A stretch of 64,000 bases of DNA, taken from NCBI GenBank assembly GCA_009617715.1, contig VTFK01000072.1, forward strand, positions 1-64,000, read 5' to 3'. The position numbers were made by a program, and so were the translations under genes. Shown one piece after another: positions 47,240-59,269 of this stretch (its first letter is position 1; every line of letters begins with the position of its first letter). Source of the DNA: Plectrocnemia conspersa (taxonomy: Eukaryota; Arthropoda; Insecta; Trichoptera; Polycentropodidae). The notes beneath the pieces are model-generated. The model was not told the origin of the DNA and did no database searches. It worked only from the letters and a program-made list of their open reading frames with translations.

Positions 47240-48285
47240 ATTAATTAGCTATTCCAATAAACGCATATTTAGATACGGATACATCGTGATTACAACTATC
47301 CGACATGATTCTGGAATGCAAATTAGCACTATTGGAATTTCCACTTGGCTTTATGGATCACACTAAATAACGAGAAATTAATTCCAAATTCTTTGTTATC
47401 TGGCAACAAACATAAAAAGAAAATAAATTTCAAAGGATGCAACAATTATTTAACTAATCATCAAGGAAATGGTGCGCCCAGATTTTACATATGATATTAA
47501 GAAGTTAAAAATTAGACTTGATTCGCAATTTAATTTTGAAAACTTACAATTATTATTTCTTGCTGCTCTTCTAAAGCATTTTATTTGTCTAATTATCAAG
47601 ACAGCATCATTTCATGATCTTTTAATATGCTAAATTTACAATTAAAGACTATAAATGAGACATTAAACCTGCATTGACTGTAAGAGGAGTTTTCCTATAA
47701 TATTTTTAATCTTAGTATTAGGAATAATATTAATTTATTTTAATTAAGAAAGTTCTCAAAAAAAATGTTTTAAGAAGAATCTCTAGTTATGGGATATTGA
47801 TACAAAAATTGTCTGATCTAAGTTGCTGAGTTGTCATAACTCAATATTCCTGAGTTATTTGAGCTATCATAGACACGATTATATAAATACGGCAGTTTTG
47901 AATGCCGTTTATTTAAGCTGGTTTAGATGCATTTTATCTGTCTATATATAGTGTTTTAAATTCTCTATGAATATGTGCTTTTGTCAACCATCTGCTTTTA
48001 ATGTCAGACATTGCCATACTCTGTCATTATTCTCATCTCATTCACCATCAGAATATTTATACGATTTTGAAGGCAATTTGGCAAAATATTTCTCAAAAGC
48101 CTACAGGTTTGCACCCTTACTATATTTAAGTAAAGATATGTATTGCTTATTGCCATTATTTTTGTTATTTATCAAGACTCACAAATATCATATACAAATA
48201 TGTGTGAAAATTGTTACTACTTTAAACACTTTTAAATAATTCTTAAAAGTTGTGGTATTAACTTTTAATACATCACTACACACGC
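47240..48285. other. AT-rich stretch, nothing recognised
   Basis: The 90-codon frame at 47967-48239 has no motif. No element recognised. Confidence 0.5.
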
Positions 48286-48289
48286 GTCA

Positions 48290-48720
48290 GCCTGTCATTT
48301 GTCTAAATCATATTTAATTTACCCACTTTCACGCTGAACTGCGAACGCTTCAGCACCTCAACGCAAAAACGATTTTCCAATCAGGCTCACCCCAAGTTGG
48401 AATTAAACGCAAACTACCCTCGACCCCTGGGGGAAATCCCGCGCTCGCGGCCATAGATGCGAAAAACTTTTTCACGCTATCGGTAAACAAGGATGTTTTT
48501 GCGCGCCAGAACTGTGTATATTATATATATATTTGCAGTGCTCAATTTTTTTTATTCAACCTTAATTATATTGTTCACAAATTACCCGTACCTTTTGGCC
48601 CTGGACGCCTCCGGTAATTTATCAATTAATTAGCACGCGCGCGCAACAACAACGGACCTTTTCTCATTGTGCGAACTTTTCTTTTTAACCCGTTATTAAC
48701 CCCGGCTATGCTACAGGATG
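48290..48720. promoter_or_regulatory. GC-rich island with Rel/Dorsal-type site
   Basis: gggaaatccc at 48431-48440 is a symmetric Rel/Dorsal-type site (GGG-W4-CCC form) inside a CpG-rich block (gcgctcgcggccatagatgc). A second GC-rich run with cgcgcgcgcaacaacaac lies near 48640. No frame of interest. Candidate enhancer. Confidence 0.38.
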
Positions 48721-49039
48721 AACGAAGTATTAATTTTAATCAAATTTAATATTTTTTATATTGAATAGAGTTCGTAAATTACACAGAATAAATTTTGAAA
48801 ACCTTTCTTACAGTTTCTACTTTACATTTCTAAATTCAATTCGATATTATTTTGTGAGAAATAAGTTCCTAATTATTTCACAGTTCTGTAAAATCGTGAA
48901 TATGTATACTTTTTGCCTTTGGACATTCAACTTATTTTATTAAAAATCTGGAGCTTTTGAATTTCTAAGTTAAAAATAACGAATTTTTTGAAACTCTAGT
49001 TGTAATTGATTCGAGTTTAGGAGTGATTAGTGATGTAAC

Positions 49040-49410
49040 CCAGCGTCCTTCGAATTTAACTGGGACAAATGGGAGATAAAAGAGTGTGAGAGCTAATCAC
49101 GTTAGTGCTAAGCTTAATCCAAAAATGTAGTCCTTTGTGTAAGTTTTAATCTCAAGGAGACCCCTAAGCTGGACGACCATTTTATAGTTACAAATAAATA
49201 AATCAATAGTTACTTTATGCGAAGACAATTATAAAATATGTGACAGTGTAACATATTTTCTAATAGTATTTCAAGGAAGCTTGAACAAATGGGAGATAAG
49301 ACAAAGTAAGAGCCAATCACGTTATTGTTTAGCTTCATCTAAAAAAAATTAAGTTTCATGGTGGCCATTACAAAGGGTGATCATCCGATAATTACAAGTA
49401 ATTCCATCAA
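49040..49410 (+). repeat. Diverged direct duplication, 220-bp spacing
   Basis: acaaatgggagataaaagag (49065) and acaaatgggagataagacaa (49285) open two copies that also share gagc-aatcacgtta and agctt-atc-aaaaa. Copies differ by about a quarter of positions. Each is about 130-150 bp. Unclassified; the complex sequence suggests a repeat family rather than local slippage. Confidence 0.7.
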
Positions 49411-49414
49411 TGCT

Positions 49415-51395
49415 AAATTTGTGCTATTATATTAGCGTTTTTTTAGACTGCGGTTGCAAATTCGGTAGCGGCACTTTAATTTTTATTTATAAAAAATGAG
49501 CTATTAATAAAATAATTGCTCTAGCTGTAGTAACATATATTGATTAAAAATTATATTATACATAATAATTTATTATTAATAATCAAGATATCACAGATTT
49601 CCTTACTTTTAGTCTGGTGGTTAATGCTTACTTATAGATATTTATTATGTCTGACTGACTTATCTGGTTGATACAGATTTATCTCGTTGTAACACATTGG
49701 GCATATAACCGCCAGGTTACATCAAAAGATTTAAAAAATATAAATATATAAAAAAAAAACATTCAAAAATAAAAACATAATTGAAAGAAATGTTTTTGAT
49801 ATTATATTAATTGTAAAATATCTATAAAATTTGCGTTGCTCGGCCAAAAAAATAGAATATTTTTCTATAAACAGAAATAATATTTTTTTATAACTAAAAT
49901 TCTGTGCAGGATCTCTAAGTAAATTAACATTTTAAGTAAATTATTAAAACAATTTTTTTTCAACTTTTTCATATTGATTCATCAATCTTAGAATATTATG
50001 TACTTTATTTTGATATTATCAAAATTTTATTTGATATATATGTGTTATACATACTATGTAAATAAAAATATAAATAAGTTAATTTTTACGTCTGAAACCA
50101 ATCTCGAAATGCCAGAATTGTTAAATTGCAATCCCGAAATCTCATGATTGTAATTTTGGCTCGGGATTGAATTTCCTAAAATTAAATGTTCTTCAGGTGA
50201 AATGTAGGCAATAAAGAGCGATAAAGAATATTTAAAAATATTTTAAATAAAGATAGAGCTTTCAAAAATATAAAGGATATGAAAAAAGCCGGTGTTTGGA
50301 ACAATAAATACGAACTGTTTAGTTTTTTAGAAAAAAACGTATTATTAAAAGATATTTACAGATTTTCTTTTATATAGATCATGTAATATTTATAGAAGTG
50401 TCTTAAATATATTTAATATATTTAAAAGCAAAAGTCTGGTTGTTTTATATCTAGTTAATTAATAATCGCTGAATAATATTTAATGAGGCTCTTTTCAGCG
50501 TAGATTTATATATTATATAATGCTTTGATTTCATGATTTTTGTATGTAAATATTTTTAACACAAAGTATATCTTTTTAATGAAACACGACACTTTTATAA
50601 ATCATCATACCTTATATTGCCTAGCTCTCTTTTGAAAGCTCAAATTTATAGCATAAAGCTTTAAAAACATATTTTTTATAAGGTTTACTATGACAAAAGT
50701 AAAAAACATGTTTTTAAAATAATATTATATCATTCACAAATATTTTGATAAGGCTAAAAATATATGCATTTATTGAATAGAAAGAATAATTCAAGATTAG
50801 AATACTTTGTAGGCCAAGCAACGCAAATATTAAATAGGTGTATTTTTCAGCAACCTTTTCCACTCCATTTATTTTGCATGTACATTCAACGTTCAAGATA
50901 CCACTAACCTATGAAAAAACATAACTTTTTTGCAACGGGTATTCGAATTGAATAAGCAGTTTATTTTACTTTTCAGTTTAATACACTCTACACGCTTTTT
51001 ATACGCCTCCGAAGAAAGAGCTACGTGCCATTAGAGATTTTCTCTCTTGAAAACGAGCATCTTTAACGAAATTGTTCAATTACCTGTGAATTTCAATAGT
51101 CTAAAAGTTTCTACAATATACGTATACTAAGCATAAATATGTTTTATATTTGAGCCTAAGCTATTTCCGAATACCCAGATACAATCCTATCTCGAATTCA
51201 ATTGCTGCAATTAGACAAGAGAAGCTTTCCTACGTGTTCAGGATAATTGCTTTTGCCTATTTGTGAGCCCTAAGATTTGTCCATATACATCTTGGGCATT
51301 GCACCAGTCTAATTGTAATTAAAATTTGATATTTTTTTAATAAAAATTGGGGTCAAATAATAACTACACACCACGGGGATTAGGGAATTGAAAAA
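49415..51395. other. AT-rich stretch with a small inverted repeat
   Basis: caatcccga (50129-50137) and tcgggattg (50161-50169) form a 9-bp perfect hairpin stem, perhaps a MITE relic. Nothing else is recognised; a 60-codon minus frame at 50714-50896 has no domain. Confidence 0.5.
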
Positions 51396-51399
51396 TATG

Positions 51400-51705
51400 T
51401 AAAATTTTACCCGCATTCGGATTAAACCGTCGATTAATAATACATTGCTGCGGCAGGACATTATTTTTTTACTTTTTTGGCTCGTCAAAAAAATGTGTAT
51501 AATAAATAATGGATGATAAAGCGTAGGCTGGCGGGTGAGTTATGAGTAAGGGCTGGGGTGGTAAACCTTCGTGGACGTAAAAAGGTACGCCAACAAAGGA
51601 AATTGACGAGAATGGTCAGATGTGATGTACAAATAATAAAGTGCCAGCTTTTAGTGTCATCTTGGTTATCGAAAACAAATACATCATAATAATTGCACAT
51701 TCAGA
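51400..51705. promoter_or_regulatory. Slightly GC-richer block
   Basis: Sequence such as ggctggcgggtgagttatga and ggtaaaccttcgtggacgta is more complex than its flanks. The minus frame 51485-51700 has no domain. Weak candidate for a conserved block. Confidence 0.2.
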
Positions 51706-51709
51706 GTTT

Positions 51710-52510
51710 GATAAATTACTTATAAAAAATATATCATACAGATAGGTCCAATTAAAATAATGAACATTTAAAATAACTAAAATAGAAAAAACTACCGTAT
51801 AAGTAGTTTTGAAAGTCTAAAGTTAATATAATTTATTACTAAGCAATTTTGCCTTTAAATTCAAAATATTAGGAATTTAAATTTTAAGCTGTCAATGAAA
51901 ATTTTAGTGTAAAAATCACTACAAAAAAATGATGAATGTTTTTTTGCAAGATTATAACTTTTATAGCATTTTCATGTAAAAATAGATAGTAAGTACTATT
52001 TTTAGTTTTGAACTTATTTTTTGTAATAGTCGTTTTTATCATTTTTATGTGAAAATCTGAATTTATTTTGTAAAAAAAGATTTTCGAATTAATTTTGTGA
52101 AAAAGACTGAACTTATTTTATTAACGACTTTAGTATTAAAAAAAGACTATAATTGTTTGGTAAAGAGCTGAACGCCATGTTTTATTTTCCCAATATGAAT
52201 CAAAGTTAATTATATTTTTTTTCTAATTATTGGCATTAAATAAGTATTTGGTTGTAATTTGAAATAAAAAAATTAATACATATTAAAAAACGTGACCATT
52301 TAAGAAAAGACTAATAATAATGAAAACCTAAAATCAACAGGTAATATTATATTTGTATAATACTTAAGCAGAAAATTTATATTTATATAAAAAATCTCAG
52401 TGGCAAATATTTTGTGAAATTTTATAGGACTGTTCAGTTTTTTAAAGTAAATAAAAAAATAATTTATATGAATACCTTTTGCGCTGAAGAATTATTGTCC
52501 AAACAACGTA
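51710..52510. other. AT-rich stretch with weak internal repetition
   Basis: Words such as gactgaacttatttt recur loosely between 52010 and 52130. No gene or element recognised. Confidence 0.5.
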
Positions 52511-52555
52511 ATATTATTCATTCATTTCTTACCTGAAAATAAAAAAAATAAACAT
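52475..52555 (-). other. Candidate recursive splice site (ratchet point)
   Basis: On the minus strand the sequence gtttattttttttattttcag runs directly into gtaagaaat, so a strong 3' splice site (T-tract plus cag) abuts a near-consensus donor (gtaaga) with no exon between; the AG|GT junction is at 52533/52532. Fifty-seven nucleotides further on, aaaag|gtattc gives a possible second donor, as for RS-exons. This is the known architecture of recursive splicing in long insect introns. Same strand as the signal at 8541. Use in vivo is inferred. Confidence 0.45.
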
Positions 52556-53145
52556 TATTACACAATATAATATTAAAGGGGGTCTATAATATATTATTTA
52601 AATGCGAGGATTCATCGCAATTTTGACTTATGATTCGATATTTTTGCAGCGTCACTAAATTTTAAAAAGGAAATTTTTTGAAAATTAGTATTAAATTCAT
52701 GCATTTACAAAATATATAATATATTACGTTTATGTATTTTTGGTAATTATAACGCAAAAACCAACATTTTTGTAAGGTAGAATATGAAAATCATAAGCTA
52801 CACAATATTTTAATAAATATTTAAATAGGCACATATTCTTATTGTATTAAATAATAAACTATCTATATTTATAAACTATTGTATTAAAGGGGAATAGAAA
52901 TACTTTAAGATAAAAAGTTTTTAAGTCAATGTATTTTTATTTGTCACGACTACCCGTAATTATTGCGTCGAAATGAGTTGAAAAGAATCGCTAAAATAGT
53001 CATAAAATTAAATGACGAGTTTCCGTTGGCGTAAACAAATTATGAGCAGACGTATATTAAACAATTTCAATGGTCGATGGCAAATATCTGGACCTAAGCA
53101 GATATATAATCCCCGGATTACGCATTATATTATATAAAAGATGAG

Positions 53146-53376
53146 ATGACCAAATGTACTGATTACAAATCTACGTTTTATACAATATTAAAGAGTCTGA
53201 TTTCGCCCGAAATCATCTACAGTGGTCAAAAAATCAAAGACTGGAATGAAATGAAATGCCACAAAAATCTAGGGAATAGGAAAGTTAAGGCAACTGCTAA
53301 AGTAGAAGTCAAGAAACGTTTTCTTTCACGTCAACTACACAAATTGAACTTAAACAGTAAAGAAGTTATTGAATAA
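53146..53376 (+). CDS. Unassigned 76-codon open frame
   Basis: The frame MTKCTDYKSTFYTILKSLIS and on, ending KEVIE, has balanced composition with a lysine/arginine-rich middle and is less AT-biased than its neighbours. There is no recognisable domain, signal peptide or membrane segment, and no evident promoter or splice partner. It may be a fragment of a decayed coding sequence or chance. Confidence 0.12.
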   Translation: MTKCTDYKSTFYTILKSLISPEIIYSGQKIKDWNEMKCHKNLGNRKVKATAKVEVKKRFLSRQLHKLNLNSKEVIE

Positions 53377-53754
53377 AATGATAGTAATGATTTCTTAATA
53401 AATATAATACAAATTATTCATTAAAAACTAATATGAAACTCAAGTGTAATTAAGCTAACTTGATTATGCATTTCCATCAAAAAGACAAATTTATTTCCTG
53501 TACTGTTTATAGGTAAAATTATATTAGTTAATTCACATACACTTTTTTTCTGACAGGTCTGTGAACAAAATAGGTATTTTTAAATTTTTCATTTTCTTCT
53601 TTTTTACGAATACTGATTGCCATCCAGTTTAATTTTTCTCAGCAGCACCCTAGGGCTTTGAGTAAAACGTAGTCCCAAAAATACAAATATTGTCCCGTGT
53701 GAAATAAAAATAAATAAATCAATCACAATCAGAATTTTATTTATTTCGCTCAGA

Positions 53755-54070
53755 CTGCATTTCAACGCCTACTGTAATTTGATACATAGTCTAAAGTACG
53801 TAAAGCGCACAGGGAAAACTCAATGAAAAATTTGAAAGTAATTTTCCCAGGCGCGCGGCCGTATCTCCGCGTCCGCATTTTCCTCTCTGCCGTTATATTT
53901 CGCATAACTTTCATCATGAAAAACACATGCTGCTCTTCTTGCACAAAGAACAAAGGGGTGTGCTTTTTTGCAGACGGTATACGGTCTACACACATTTCAT
54001 CAGCGTTTTCCAAACTTTTACAAACGTTTTTTTTTAATTATTTTTCGCAAGCGACGCTTCAAACAAAGGT
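53755..54070. promoter_or_regulatory. GC-richer island, candidate conserved block
   Basis: caggcgcgcggccgtatctc and related CpG-rich sequence near 53850 stands out. Frames of 83-84 codons are open on both strands over the same bases, which argues for base composition rather than coding. Confidence 0.28.
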
Positions 54071-54240
54071 AAAATAAATTAAAACATAAAATGCAAAGAT
54101 CAATATATGATTTAATTATCTTCACAGAACATAAAATAGACGATTTAGGCATCACTTTTAATTGTGATTTGGAACAAGAGTTTCTTTTACGGATCTTAAT
54201 GAAAAGAACATTTTTTTAGTAATGTAAGAAAAAAACTATG

Positions 54241-54462
54241 TTGTATTTCAGGGATCGGCAACCTATGACTCGTTTGATGATTTGAAGTGACCCATTTCAG
54301 TTCTGCAAATATATATTTTTTAACGTGTTACGATGTCACGACTAGACCATATATATGGTTGTTAGGACCAAAAATATTCACTAGCCCGTCAGTCTTTTTA
54401 ATAGTCACATTTTAATTATTTTGACCCGCAGCCAAAAAAGGTTGCCGAGGCCTGTTGTATTA
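54241..54462. mobile_element. hAT MITE with 8-bp target-site duplication
   Basis: The element spans 54249-54454 (206 bp). The left end cagggatcggcaacctatga and the reverse complement of the right end, caggcctcggcaaccttttt, match over tcggcaacct. The flanks ttgtattt and ttgtatta are an 8-bp target duplication with one change, the hAT hallmark. Internal sequence near the right end (gacccgcagcc) resembles the ggtcaaatccggcccg of the related end at 37337. No coding capacity. Confidence 0.88.
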
Positions 54463-54751
54463 TATTAAGAAAGAATATAAGAAGATGATTGTAAATGAGT
54501 GTTTTATAGTGACAACTGTAAGCGGCGAATTAGTATTGCGACAGCTATATATTTGTGAGTGTTTCAACCACCTGCACAATTTGTTATAATTTAGAGGTCA
54601 TTCTAACGATGAATTCGAGCAAATAAAAATACATGAAAGTAGACAGTACTTTGGACTTTACAAACAATTCGAGAGAGATCTCGTGACCAAACAATTGCGT
54701 TTATGATATGAAATAATGCACGTACCACCTAATAACAATATGAAATGTCGC

Positions 54752-55480
54752 AAAGTCTTTCTTTATCTATCGCTCAAAGCACACGTTTCCCGTATATTAG
54801 TATGCAAATAAAAAAAGCATGGATGACAGAAGCTTTATTTTCTGAAAAAGGATGTTTCCTTAAAAATGATCCCTTTGTTTGATAATGCCCGAGGCCACTC
54901 TCAGCACATTGATGATCTACAATCAGATGTATCAATGTATCAATGGCTATTGCTACGTTCAAGAAACGACAGAAAGTAAACAAGTAACTCTTCGTGATTT
55001 TTGAAAATCACATCAGCTTGGGAGGGGGTAAAAGTGTATGCAAGACATATGTAAAAATGCCTAAAACGATTTATAAACATTTTCGAAAGCTTTAATAAAT
55101 TCGAGCAAATTGATATTGTCATACTTCAAGAAATTGTGGACTTGTCAATATGGTTAATTTATATTTTGAATTTGAAAATACTAAAGAATTAATCAAATAT
55201 GACGAGTGAGAGCTAATTAACGAAAATCTAATTAAAGAAGTACAAAAGAAGTTCACAGCAAAGGGGTTAGCAGGTGTGTTCTCTAAATTGAATGTGGCTA
55301 TATTAAAACTAGTGGCTTTAGATCTGAATGGTAGGCGGTTCAGTAAAGTGGAATGGCAAATGAATAAACGTTTACGATGTTATAGTGAAATGTATTAAGA
55401 AAAAAATAAACTTTTAAAATATTCTTCTCTAATGCTACACCCAGAAACCCCACCCCTAAAAGTACTTATATTACCTCTTC
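54752..55480 (+). pseudogene. Tigger/pogo transposase fossil, internally deleted
   Basis: On the plus strand, FFIYRSKHTFPVY is followed, after a frame change, by IKKAWMTEALFS (the N/IKKAWMT box), then LFDNARGHSQHIDDLQSDVS at about 54870, carrying the second catalytic Asp. ITSAWEGVKVYARH and LQEIVDLSIWL come next, then the C-terminal region KKFTAKGLAGVFSKLNVAIL and GRRFSKVEWQMNKRLRCYSE to about 55400. Between the second Asp box and ITSAWEGV roughly half of the expected length is missing, which removes the P-x-DQG box with the third Asp. Several stops and frameshifts. Different in sequence from the copy at 62.7-63.96 kb. Confidence 0.88.
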
Positions 55481-55489
55481 GTCATCTCC

Positions 55490-57060
55490 CTTACGATACG
55501 ATAAACGTGAATAACAAGTTATAAGGGATTTTTAAAAGTAAGTTTTTCACGATTAGTGAGTACTTAAAAAATACGAGTGAATTAAAATAATAAGAACGCC
55601 AAAACAAATATTCACCGAAAAAATGATATTATTCAGCTGAAAATATCACAATAAAATTGTACTAGAATTAGTTTCTGTAGCTGATTTTTTAATTTCATTA
55701 ATATACAAACTATTAGTTTATAGGTTTATTAATTTTTAATAAATTTATAAACAAACAAAAATCATGATCATTGAAAAAAATCATTAAAGAATCAATTTAA
55801 GTAAGATTACAATGAACAATATTTAGTATAATATATTGCAAATAAATACATATCCTTAAAAATTGATAATATATAAATTTCAATACATTTTATACTAAAC
55901 TGGAATATTAGATAACAGCAATAATGAAAAGAGTAAAATAAAAAATATATATCAAAATAATTTAATATACAATAATATATGAGGAAGAATTTTTTTATTT
56001 GTATTAATTTACTTGGAAACATAATATGTCTATTAATTGAAAAGTACAATAATACTAATACACATTTGATTTGATTATTATTATATTAAACAAACCATTC
56101 AACTACAGAACTACATCGCATGCAATATAATAAAGATGTGCCAAAAATTCCTACCTTCAAAATCTCCAATTAATACTACAAACAATGAAAAGCAAACTCG
56201 CAGAATTGTTTTATTTTTCTATTTTCAAGTTGTCTACTTAGTTTTTTGCTTCTCATGTAGAGTAGGCAGATATGGATTTAGCAATTTTACACTTTACACA
56301 AACCACAATATTTTAAAACGTACACATTTAGAAGAAAAAATAAGACAACTGAAAGTATTTATTGTTATTTTTTGAAAAAACAAATGAGAAAAATTAGAAT
56401 CATAGTAAAAGAAAAACAAAAATAACAATAGTATGCTGCTATGTTACGTGTATTATTTATTAATTTAATTTTATAGCATTAAAGTTGTATCAATTCATTA
56501 CAAAAATATTTTTTAATATTAGCAATTATTTCTAGTAGATGTTGGTAAATCAATATATGTTAAAGAATTTGTTTCAAACTTCTTATTATTATAATAAGTT
56601 CGGCCGAAATTGATGTATATATCATCGGCAGATCTAGTTTCATAATTATGTAGCTGTTTTCTAAATTTATTATTAGCCCATATTTAGATTTAGATTTTTT
56701 CTGAGCATCGAATGAAAAATTAAATGATTTTTTATAGCAATGCTAAAAATGCAAAAGCAATATTAAAATGGAATTTTTGTTAAAAAAAATCGCGAATACT
56801 ATTTATAAAATATTATTTTAAATAAAAAAAATTAATAAATTAAGTGATACAAGAACACAAAAAAAATCTAATATTCAAAGCTCTATTAACTCACATTTAT
56901 TGAGGCAGAGAGAATTTTATCAGAGGCAGGTTTGTTCACTTCAAAGCTTTGTGTAAGTTTATTTGATATAAGCATTGCCATTTATGGTTTTTAAATTATG
57001 AAATATGTATGTATATAATATTATATAAATATGTACGTACATTATATTTTTTTAAATTAT
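55490..57060. other. AT-rich stretch, nothing recognised
   Basis: Frames at 55807-56049 (minus) and 56136-56375 (plus) have no domain and are low-complexity. Confidence 0.55.
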
Positions 57061-57066
57061 AATTAT

Positions 57067-57100
57067 TGTATCGAAATAACCCTTGTATCGAAATAACCCT
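57067..57100. repeat. 17-bp perfect tandem duplication
   Basis: tgtatcgaaataaccct occurs twice head to tail without a change; a recent slippage event. Confidence 0.9.
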
Positions 57101-57104
57101 TTCA

Positions 57105-58480
57105 GCATATATGCTGCACTCCGTCAGAATTCCTTTTTTAGGGGTTAATAAAATTCGTTAATCAGTAAAATGCTTTGTTTCCCAATTTTTTCCCTATAAG
57201 AGCAGAAAAAATAAATATGCAATTTTAGCGTTAATTGCATAAAAACGCAATAAAGTCTTTTTTTATTTATTAAATCTTCCGTTAGCCCAATGCGTTAAAA
57301 CGGGGTAAATCTGTACCAACTGAGTAAGTCAATCATGAATACAATTAACATAAGAAATAATTAACATGAATACCTACAAGCAGGGCTTTTTTAAAACAAA
57401 ACTTACTTTTTGTCAAGCATTTTACTAAAAAAATATCATTTAAATTAAATTTAAAGCGGCATGAAAAATTCAACAAAAATTTTATGAGAGATTTATTTAT
57501 TTCTGCTTTTGAAAATACTAAATAAGTCATATTTTAAAATTGACGGGTGAAAGATTCTGGATTTTGCAAATATTTAATTAATAAAATCAATGTCTGGTTT
57601 CTTTAATTATATCATTTCTTTTCAATTTCCCGTTGAAATTTCGAGCTTAGCTCAGATTGTTTTAACAAAAGATTTCAGGACCCTTTGGCGGTTAATAATA
57701 ATCGTGAGACAATTGTCAATAACAGCTGTTGCTACTTTACAAAAACAAAATAAAAAAACTGTTTAGATTATCGAAAAAGAAAAATATTCTTAAATCGTTT
57801 TGCATTCTGCGGATTCCCATGCGTAATTTTTTCTTATCGGATCGGATTCGTAAATCACTAAAGCAAAGATAAACCGCCGCCGGTTAGAGTAATACAAAAT
57901 CAATAAAATACTTTTGATCTTCCGAGAAAAAATGAATTTTTTCAAACATCTGCCACGAACACCTTCGGAAAGGTTTATTATCTGAGTGTCTTATTTCATT
58001 ACTTATGCAAAAATAAGTATTGAAATTTTGTAAGCAATTTTTCGTCATTCCCAGACTTCTATTAAAATCTTTTAGAAAGTATGCATATTAGACATAAATT
58101 CACATTTACTTATGCAGCGTTATAAAAAGCCAGTGGTTGTAAACATTTTAAAAATATTCGTAAAAATGCTTTATAAAATTTCTCGAAAATGAGAATTCTC
58201 GATGTGACATTTTTTCGAAAATTTAAAATTTATAAAACAATGAAATTTAAGTTAGATGTAATATATTTTTATATTGAAGGTTTTTACTACTAATGTCAAT
58301 GAATTCAGAATTTCAGGTTGAGTATTGCTTTCAGCCACGTATAACAAAGGCAGATTTATAATATTCATATTCGCATTTTATTCTGGGACAGGTACTAGAC
58401 TGTTGACTATGTTTTGAGAAGCGCTGTATTATATACACATTTTTTCACAGGGCAGAATTTTCACCACAGTTCGCAGCCTT
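57105..58480. other. Mostly AT-rich, with a somewhat complex patch
   Basis: The region 57630-57990 is more complex (for example accgccgccggttagagtaa near 57872) and may be a conserved block. Frame 57345-57530 (minus) has no domain. Confidence 0.4.
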
Positions 58481-58482
58481 AT

Positions 58483-58485
<3 letters not shown>

Positions 58486-58530
<45 letters not shown>
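58486..58530. repeat. (CA)n microsatellite, ~22 units
   Basis: An uninterrupted CA run of 45 bp. It produces spurious Thr-His and Cys-Val runs in frames on both strands. Confidence 0.98.
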
Positions 58531-58532
<2 letters not shown>

Positions 58533-58534
58533 CG

Positions 58535-58775
58535 CAATATATAAACGTGTCGCAATAAATATCAGGGCAAACATGCGATACTTCCATTGCTCAAAACGTT
58601 GCCGCAGAACGCGAAACGAATTCACATGGAAACGTGCTCTGTTCTGACTGCCATGTGTGGTGTGAACGTTGCAAATCCGAAAAGGAAATGCCACTAACCC
58701 GACCGAAAATTTGTTATCCGGAAAACTTATTGCACAGAGACTTATTCGGGATTGATCCAATATACTGTGCACGCT
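58535..58775. promoter_or_regulatory. GC-richer island next to the (CA)n tract
   Basis: Complex sequence such as cgttgccgcagaacgcgaaa, with frames open on both strands and no domain. Candidate conserved block. Confidence 0.28.
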
Positions 58776-59148
58776 TGTATAGAATAGGAATGCATGTTGA
58801 ATCTATAAATAGAATATGAATGCATTTGATTTATTTGTATACAAATATCCATAGCTTTATGATTTTCTAATGTTAGTTCTAATTTTAAAAAAGTTTACTA
58901 TTTTAACATATATTTTATTCATTATTTATTTTTATATTAGTTGTATAAGTTCCAGTAAAATAGTATACATGCGGATGAACCACGAAACATTTACGCAATT
59001 TTTAGTGAAGAATTTTGCTTGCTTTAAAGTTTTATTTGGTACTTACAAGTGTTAATTATGTATACCCAGACCGTAGAAGCATGCGAAAGTACAAGTCGTA
59101 TTATAGTTTAGTAAGTAAGAGGATTTCCATGACAGTTGAGAACAAGGG

Positions 59149-59200
59149 TGTGTAACCTTTTTAGTCTCGTAGGTCAAATTCAAATATTTGTCAGTAGTCT
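59149..59200 (+). mobile_element. Possible hAT terminus, single end
   Basis: caagggtgtgtaaccttttt followed by agtctcgtaggtcaaattc has the layout of a hAT end (CAGGGGTGTGCAACCTTTTT...GG-CAAATTC). The second base pair differs from the usual CAGG and no partner end or target duplication is seen. It lies just downstream, on its own strand, of the mariner fossil. Confidence 0.35.
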
Positions 59201-59269
59201 ACGTGCTTAAATTTTAATTAAGTTAATATTTATTTTATAGAAATTCAAAGTTTAATTTCTCTGATGCTT

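Noticed and set aside
53540..53580. Plus-strand acceptor tttttttctgacag followed by gtctgt
   Set aside because: The acceptor is good but gtctgt is a poor donor; a 17-nt exon to gtattt would be required with no other support.
53762..54077. Overlapping 83- and 84-codon frames on opposite strands
   Set aside because: Same reason: a composition effect, with no domain on either strand.
58414..58772. Overlapping frames with His-Thr and Cys-Val runs as coding
   Set aside because: The runs come from the (CA)n tract; both strands are open over the same bases.
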